Below are positions 46,750 to 55,971 of a stretch of 64,000 nucleotides of DNA, in pieces. How positions within the stretch are numbered: the first letter of the stretch is position 1; every line of letters begins with the position of its first letter. A model generated the notes under the pieces. The model was given only the letters and a program-made list of their open reading frames with translations. It had not been told where the DNA came from and did no database searches. The position numbers were made by a program, and so were the translations under genes. This stretch comes from Holacanthus passer. Its lineage: Eukaryota > Chordata > Actinopteri > Pomacanthidae. Where the stretch lies: contig JAFREQ010000047.1 of NCBI GenBank assembly GCA_025331565.1, positions 982,001-1,046,000 on the forward strand, read 5' to 3'.

Positions 46750-49700
46750 ATGCAACAGTGTGACAAGGTTACCATTTCATTAAATGGCCGCCAGCATGTT
46801 GGAGCAGGGGAGTGAGACAGAGGGCAACAAAAAAGAGAGACAGTCCTGAGTATCCAGAGACAGACAGAGCATCACCTGTGTTTCTGTGTGCTGCAGTGTT
46901 TGTGCTGACAGTGCAGAAAGAGGGAGAATCAGGCAGAGGGGAAAAAACCTGACTGCTACAGGTCACATTTCTGCTAATTAGATTGTTGAAAGTTGATGTT
47001 TATACTGAGAAAAAATGACAACTGGTTGCACAAATCCACACTACATACTATTTCTAAGCAGGTTTGGAGCATGTGTACCTGCTAGCCAGAAAACCAAAAT
47101 TAACCGATACATAAACCAGTTGCTGTGTCTTTGCTAAGTTTAATTGGCAATGGCAGTCTTAAAAAAAGATTTTGGGAAATAAGCGTATTTGCTTTCTTGC
47201 TGAGAGTTGGAAGAGAGAATTGATACAATTCTCATGTCATGGCTGTTAAATGTGCCAGCAGCTGGTTAGCTTAGCTTAGCATACAGACTGAAAATGGGAA
47301 AACAGCTAGCCTTGCTCAGTCCAATGGTAACAAAAATCCACCCACCAGCAGTTCAAGAAAGCCAATATGTAAGTTTTCAGTGCAGTTCATTTCCTGTTAC
47401 TTAGAAAACTTTTACATATGTAGATTTCTTATACACAGCTGCAAAAAAGGTATACGAAAAAAATCAGTATGTTGTGCAGTACATACTGTATAGAGTTAGC
47501 AGTGTCGTATGAAATTGGAATATAACCATAATTGTATGGTTGCTTTATAGTTAAAGATCATTTAAAACGTCACGTCTCCTCCCAATAGATATTTTGTGCA
47601 GGAAAATTTGTAACTGTTTCACATATATTTTCCCTTATTTGTAAAGTATTAAATGAAACTGCTCAATGTTATAGCTAATAGCTACTACATATGCTAAAAC
47701 AATAATACTTTTTTAAAAAAAACTTCAGTATAACAAAATACAGTTCAACAGCAGCACAAACTGTAGCCCCCAAAATGACCATAAAGTTGAATCAACACCT
47801 GAACTGAACATTCTAACCTTCATGATGCCTGTTGTATCAGACTGCATTAGTCTTAGGCAGGTGCACCTGAGAGACTGGCAACTGAGTGAGTAAGTGAATA
47901 AATACTATATATGAAGCAGTGTGTGGGTTTTTGCTTGTCATGATTTGTTGGTAATATACAAGCCTCAGTCAGAAATACCTGAGTAAATAAAATATTCAGT
48001 GGGACACCAGGCTGCTTTTCCAATGTGGGCCTGTCGCTCTCCATGGTGCTGAAAACTGCAGTCTGAGACGTGGGCTGTTGGTGGTGATCTTCCTTTTAAA
48101 TCAAACCCTTTACAGTTTTTATGTGAAGTCGGCGCATTACATGGAAACTCTAGAAAACATGTCTGCCATGAGTGAGGTACACACTTTATATGGTCAGAAA
48201 AAAGGCCAAACACTTTAACTGCTTTGTGACAAGAGAGACATGCAGCAGCAGATAAGCTTATCCTTCACTCAACATTTCAATATGAACCTGTTACAGCTGT
48301 ATTGAAAAAAATAAAATAGACTTCTGAATATGTAAAGGTCTCAGCCCCAGGCCTACAGTTGTGAGGAGAATCCGCTTCACAACTCGCATGCCAAAACGAT
48401 TTCACTGATTCTGCCTGGAGGCCAACAGGAAGCGCTCTCGAATCATATGGGCCCATAACCCAGGCCGGGGCTACTCTGGACACGAGGCAGACGCACGGAA
48501 AGAGTTAACGCAGAGAGATCAAAGCTGCGGAAACATCACAGAGGCACAGTGATTTGATCACGCGCCAACCCCCAGGCTGAATTCATAATTGTCTCTTTAA
48601 CAAATGCATGCGTCTGTTCTCTATTTCTAGGTTAAAAACCATCTGTCTCGTAGGGTCTGTATTTCATTCTAAGGATACAGCAGTAGGAGACACTTGTCTA
48701 AATCTGTAAATTTCTGCTTGTTTGTTTGAACTTTTGTTTCTGTCTCTTTTTCTATCTTTCAAAAATTAGGCCACTATTCATTCCTTGTGTTCTGATGAAA
48801 GTTCAATGCTTCAAAATTCAGTCACTAGTTCTAGAGGAGCCTAGTACATGTGTGTCTATATTATTGCACAGTAGCCTCAGTTACTACTTTACACCTCAAA
48901 ATATTGATTTGTGAAGCACAGCGGTAAGAAAGAGAACGCATGGAGCGAGAGGGCCTGTGAAGGGGTTGAAATTGGTTATTTTATGAATTATTAATGTGTT
49001 GTTTCACCATGTCAGCACTTGCATGTCGGAGCAGTGTCTGTGTTTGTGTATGTGAGAGAGATGGGGAGAGAGAGAGAGAGAGTGAGATTAGACAACACAA
49101 GGTCAAGCTTTCTCGGATCAGCTGAGGTTTCAGTTGTGGCGATTTTAATTCTTCAGCTCTCATCCAGTGCTCCATTACCACAGCTAAGAAATGTGTAATT
49201 ACAACCACAATAATCAGATAATAACAAGGGACTGCATGACAATTATCTGTGTGGGAAGGAGGGGTTCACTGCTAAAAAAGTGGAAGTTCAATCATTTGCA
49301 TCTTCCTCTTGACTTGAAACAAAACTGCAATACCATTCTCCCAGTAACTCAAAACAATTAAACAGTAATGATCAAACAATTGACCACATTTACCACAATT
49401 AACAACTAAAAGAGGCAAAGCATGAAGAAACGGTGCACCCTGTAATCAACATATGTTGATGGAATAATACTCATTTTATGCTTATTTTATGATTAATTTG
49501 TAAGGGCAAAATGAAATAAAATATAAAACTGGGATGAGTAAAAAAGAAATACAAGACCCCCCCTCCTCCCCTGCTATTAATTTTCATACAGTCCCTAATA
49601 ATGAAGAGTTTTAGAGACATTGCAGCAACATGCCATCCCAAGTCCTTCCAGGGCAAACTCCTTCATTAGTAGGTCCAGTCAGTATCGTATTAGCAGGAGT

Positions 49701-52700
49701 GCCGGGCAGACTTCCAAGATGGATATTTAGAGTTTTCATGTTTTAGACAGTACTGCTAATCCTCACTACAAACATCAAACCACTCCCATTACATAAGCTA
49801 AAGCCTGCAGTGGGGTTGTTGTTGGTAGTAGAGGAGGTGCGTATTAGCGATGGCCCTGAACAAAAACAAAAAGCAGAATACTTTCTTCATGGCACAATTG
49901 GAGTGCAACGGTGAGAAATCAGAAAAGTGATGTACAAACGCTGAGGAGGTGGATTTTCTCTGACTCCACCATTTATAGGTGTGTCTCCTTTTTCTGAACT
50001 GATGCGTGGGTGCTGTGTGCATTGCTTTTAGGAGAAATCTAGTGCACTACACATGTAAGCGTGTGTCCCTGAATGCTGGTGGATTTATATTTTGTATCAC
50101 TTGCTATGAAGTGATGCATACTGTAGTGTAAGAAATACTGAAGACAGAGAGAAAGAAAAGAGAAAGAAAGCACTTTGCCAGGATAATTCATAAAATCAGG
50201 TAACCCAGACACATCGGCTGGGGAGAAAAGCAACGACTACTCAGGCAAAAGGAAAGACAGATGGTGAACTAAAAACATGAAGACACGACAAGTGACAGGC
50301 AACAAGTCATACAGACAGGTAGGATAAACAGCCAGACAGGCACATAACAGATATGCTGGACGGACAAGCTTGGTCAAATCACTGAACACTAAAAGCAAGG
50401 GAAGTCAGTTCAAAGCTAAACCTCTGCCTGTGTAAATCACTGTGTGGGACCGTTATCCGTTTAAGAGATTTTGCTTAGGCCCTCTTTCTGTCTGAGTCTT
50501 TCAGATTTCCATTTGAGGATTATTTATCTGCTAAACATTTCATGATAAAGACCCATGATAACACGGTGGTGTGCCACACTTGTTTGACATTTCGTAACCA
50601 AAAGTTTTTGTGTTCATGACCGCATTGTACATCATCATTGTTACATCCACAATGCCAGCTTCTTCTTCTCTAGTGGTAGCTGCACATATTACTCTAAAAC
50701 CCCACACGGTACCTTTGGTGTTCACGCGTAAATTAAAATGCTAATGTGAATAGGTCAGCACAAGAAAAGACAAGTGCAATTACACTGATGGCCCGGTATT
50801 CATATTTGACCAAGCAGCATGCCACAGTAACATGGCTGCTAATAAAATATCAGGCAAGTAAAAGAAGCCAGTGGAAGATGAGGAACGAGAAAAATCAAAA
50901 GGGATAAACAGTAAAGGCATTAAATCTAAAGAAGAACAAATCTGGAAAGGACCTGCCAACATCCCTTCTTTAACAACATGGTGGAGATGTCCTACCCTCG
51001 CTTTCAGATCAAGACTGTAAAACAGGGCAACCCCAGCAACTGTGCAAACTACAGAGGGATCACACTCCTATCCATACCAGGCAAAGTGCTTAACAGGATC
51101 ATCTTGAACAGTATAAAGGAATTAGTCAGCATTCAGACAGGAGTGGCACGCTGTATTTCACAGAGCTGCACCAAACTGACAAAATTACAACTCTGTATTG
51201 TGACTGAGCAAAGATGGAATATATCTTCCAACTCTTTATCCATTTAATTGATTAAAGAGTATTTGATGGTATAGAGAGGAGACTCCTGAGAATATCCTTG
51301 TCAAGATGATCAAAATACATATGTGGCCATGACCTGCAAAGCCAAGTGAGGACTGGGATCAATGATGCCTACTGTTCGCTTTTTTATACTTGCTGGCAAT
51401 GGACAACAAGCAAAGTTATACACAGTGCACAAGAAATTGGCCATAACTGGACAACCTGTTCTTTGCAGAAGACCTGGCATTACTGCTCCATATTTATCAA
51501 CAGATGCATGAGAAGACAAGTACAGTTGCAACTCCCTTATAGGGTAAACTGTCCTCAACAACCACAGAGGAAAGATCCTCAGTGTAAACCCAATCAACAC
51601 CAGCACCATTACAATGGCAGGTGAAGGACGTGAGAGCAGCATGAGAAACATTGAGAAACCAGCCGTGCAAACCAAGATATTTAAGTAGTTATATATAGTA
51701 TCAAGTCAGACCAAATTTATGGAGCAGAGTTATAGAGTCAACACTTGTCTGTATCGCTAGTAATAAACCTGTAGAAGACGCAAGGATGAAAATACAAGCG
51801 ATAGGTTGTTCACCTCAGCAAGATGTCCCAATGAATGATGGGATGATGGTGAAACGAGCTAGAAACCAAAGCAAAGATAGGGATGTCTGGTTAGCTCGTG
51901 TTGGTGACCTGCATCCCAGGACCAGAGGGACCTACTGTCATGTTGAGGACACTTCAGCAGTGCTCATGCTTGCTGACAGAGGGAACCATGGCCCTTTACT
52001 ATTGCCTGAGATTCTGACCTCATATGTCTTTGTCTTAGCAAAAATAATTGTTTCTTGAAAGTCACCAGTATGGCACAATGGCGACATACAGTCTCGAGTG
52101 TCTTGAGAAGCTGTTTAAAAAGCGGTCCTCAATATTTCCAGTCTGAACATAATTACTGTACATGCATGGCTGAGTGGACCAGAGCAACATGTCTTAGTTA
52201 CAGGATGATAGAAAATAGAGTGGTGCTGTTAGCTGAGGAGCTTCCTCCCACACGCTCAAATAAGCTGCAAATATATTCTCTCAAATACAGTCATCAAGCT
52301 TCCAGAGCTCGTCTTACCATTACAGTACATGACCCACAGGAAGCAGGTTTTCGACTTAATTTGACTCACCTATCATGTCCCAGTGTAGATAATAATTGAC
52401 GTAGTCGCCGGGTGTGTTTAAACATGAGAAGTGAATTTATGATGTCAGCTTACATAACATGGTCAGAGCTGGAATAATTACTCCACTGATAGCAGCCTTT
52501 AGCGAGCTAGTAAGATATGTTAATGTGGGACAATTATAATGTTGTTGCAGCGTATTTGCCAACAGCTGGGGGACAGGAGAGAGGTTCCAGGATGCTGCTG
52601 AGCCGTCACAAGCCCCGTTTAAAGAAACATCTGCGATTGGACGTGCCTTGATATAAATGCTGTCACACTTTTCTATTTGGCGCTGGGTGAAGTCTTCATA

Positions 52701-55700
52701 TAGTGTGGAGCGAGGGATAGTTCGGAGAGTTTCTGTGTGCTTGACACTGTGTGTGGCATATTAGCTTGTCAGACACAACAAGCACTAGGCCGCTGCTGTA
52801 ATCTTTAGCCGTCATCCCTGTTGTACACAGTGACAGTCGTAATCTCAAGCTCCTGATGTCACACTTCCCAGCGCAAGATAATCTCTGAAATTAGGTCGTT
52901 TTTATCAATTGCTGACAAAAAGTTGTACATGCTTTTATTCATTTTCTACTTGATTACAGCAATGCACTTTACTCGGGTACAAGCTACGTTATCCAGTTGT
53001 TGCAAAACACATGCTGCTCGATTCATTACAGGAAAAAAGAGGCATGATCACTCCTGTCTTTTTCTCCCTACACTGGCTCCCTGTTAGATTCCAAATTGAC
53101 TTTAAAATTTTATTGCTTACTTTTAAGGCCTTAAACAGCCTTGCTCCCAAATACATTTCTGATTTATTGGCCTGGTATGTGCCCTCTCGACCATTAAGAC
53201 CTGTGGATGGAGCCTCGCTTATTCCTCTCAGGTCACAGTTTGTGACCAAGGGTGATCTTTTGCGATTAGTGTCCTGACACTCTGGAGCTCTCTGCCAACT
53301 GAACTCAGACACACTAAGTCTCTAGCTTCTTTTAAATCTCTTCTTAAAAGTTAACTTTTTGTGAAAGCTTTTTACACTGTTTTTATTCCTATTAATTTGA
53401 TCTTATTAATTTTATTGTATTTACTTCCTCTATGTTTGTGTCCTGTGCTTTTTTCTCATTTTATCTGCCTTGTTTGTTTTCATTTTGCTTTTCTAAAGCA
53501 CTTTGTGACACGGAAAGTGCGATAAAATAAAGTTTATTATTATTACTACTATAATCTCTGCCTCTCCCTTTGCGACTCACTTCATTTCTCACTAAAATGA
53601 TTACTGAAGCTGTCTTTTCATTTTTCTCCTTCACTCCCTCTCTCTTTCTCTGTGTGTGTGGTTGGTAATCAGTCAGCTTAGCTCTTCATCTCAGTAAACA
53701 CCATTAGCCCGGAAGGCCTCGCCAGCCAATCAGAGCCCGTTAGAGCCGGCTGGGCGGCCAATGGCAGCGCGGAACACCGAGTCCCTCGTGACACGCTGAC
53801 CTGCTGCATGTCGGTGAGCGTTGCTATGGAAACCCTACTGTACAGAGCAGCTCTGAGGAGATGCAGCCGAGCGAGGGAGGAAAGAGAGAGGTGGGAGGAG
53901 AGCAGAGAGGAGCGCTGGCAAATGTAGGAGAGGAACCAAAAGCCAAACAGCAGCCGTAAGATAGAGGAGGAGTGTTTCCTAGAAATGTGGCATCAGGTGC
54001 AGTTGGAGGGCAGAGTGGGACTGGCAGGCAGTTCAGACCTGACTGTAGCTGGCTCCAAAGAGCGCTGCGTGTTCCAAAAGTATGTAGGCAGCAGAGCATC
54101 TTTGAATGATCAGGCTCCTGACTCTTATTGCATTGGACGTGACAGAAGCCCGAGGTTGTAACGATAGACCGTCAGCTTTCATCTGAGAGAAACCTGTGTT
54201 TGGACATATCAGATGACCATTTCCCATGGTTGAGTTTAGGGCCAAAGGTATTTGAAGACATTAACATTATATATAACAATTTTTGACTTCACAATCAAAT
54301 ACTCTTAAATGTGATGATGATTATATAGTTTGCATAATGTATGCCTATTTTTATGCCTTATTTTGCAAGAAAGCAAGAACCCTTTGGAGTTTGGAGCTGC
54401 TGTACTTTAAATTCTAGCACACAAGGAAGATCCATTAAATCAACAAAAGACTGACAGTGAGTTTTATGACATTTCCGGGTTGCAATAATTTTGTTCATTA
54501 AGAACAAATTGAGCAAATACTTTCTCGAAGAAAAGGCAATATATTCCTGTTAAATTATTCAGTTCAGTTTAACTGTGAAACTGTATTAATAACATGACTG
54601 TCATGGTCCTTCTACCTACACAGGACAAATGTGCAGCAGGCAAAATGCTTCACTATAGTAACTCCTAAATGACTGAAGCTGAAAAACTGGGCTTTTTAGC
54701 CTCTTTTAGCTCTCTGTTTTAGTTTAATGCTGAGTTTACTTTCAGTCTTACTGCTCTAATCAACTGTTAGCTGTCCAGCACCAGAGGTCAGACAGACAAC
54801 TAGTCACCAGCTGGCGAAGACATTCAGACATTTAACTGCTAGAGAGAGAGATTCTTCTCAGGTGTTGGGTGTTGAGTGAAATTAAACTTACATTAGTGAG
54901 GTGGCCAAAAACACAACTCCAAATGAATGCTAATGTTGCTCCATGTCTGCTCAAAGTATAAACATTTGGCAATAGTTTGCTAACATGTTAGCGGTAATAA
55001 CTACATGAGGTGCTAAAGCATCAGGGCAGTGTGTATGTTAGATTGCTTCTGAGTTACTCTGCCTCCTTGTGTTGCCTCCTCTGCATAGTGTCATATCAAG
55101 ACTGAATACAGATACTGAAACTTCTCCTTGAGGTTTTGCACAAACCTTTCTCAGGACGACTTTTGAAGAGCACAGAATGAAGCTAAATGATACAATGCGA
55201 AAAGAGACGAAATTAGTGTAGAGCTTAAGATAACCCAGGGAGGGAAATGTGCCATGTGAAAATCACTAGAAAGAGACATGTAAGTCAGCCATAGCAAAGT
55301 CATCTTTATCCTGGCAATACATTAAACCGATTATCATTGCAGAAAATACGCTCCCTATTTGGACACGTGAGTATTTATAATTTTCAGCTTGATCAGTTAC
55401 TCTCTCTATGAAGAGCATCATTGTCACCTTATAGATGTATATGAAGGACAAATACATGCTGTTGTAATAAGGACACTGTGTACTGTTGGAGCAAGATAAA
55501 CACTCATAACTAGGCCAATCTCTGCTGCATTTACAGTATGTGGGTTCAAATACTTCACAGAGCTACAGTGTGTCTCCAACACGTCCCTCGCTGGGAGGTT
55601 TTCTTATCGCTTTTTTTCGCTGCCCATTTTTGTCTTTCCCTTTCTTCCTGTAAAGATCTCACTCGTCCCCTGATTAGAACGTATCTCTCACAGTAATCAT

Positions 55701-55916
55701 GATAATCATTCATCCATCCAGCCAGCCATCTTTCCCTTATCTGTTCATAATTTAACTGATCCATTCGTCCATCAGTCTGTACATCTGTCCGTCTATCTAT
55801 CCCTCCCTCCATCCGTCCATCCCATCTGTCTGGTTATCTATCAAGCAGACTTCTCCTATGTCCTGATTCAAACCCTCAAACCAGTCTGGTCTAAGGATTT
55901 TATTGGGCTGCTCGGG

Positions 55917-55971
<55 letters not shown>

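Noticed and set aside
51786..52399. Two plus-strand ORFs downstream of the RT fragment
   Set aside because: They do not continue the reverse transcriptase and match no element domain I know.
55548..55562. GGGTTCAAAT resembling a tRNA T-arm
   Set aside because: No cloverleaf or B-box/A-box pair at the right spacing.
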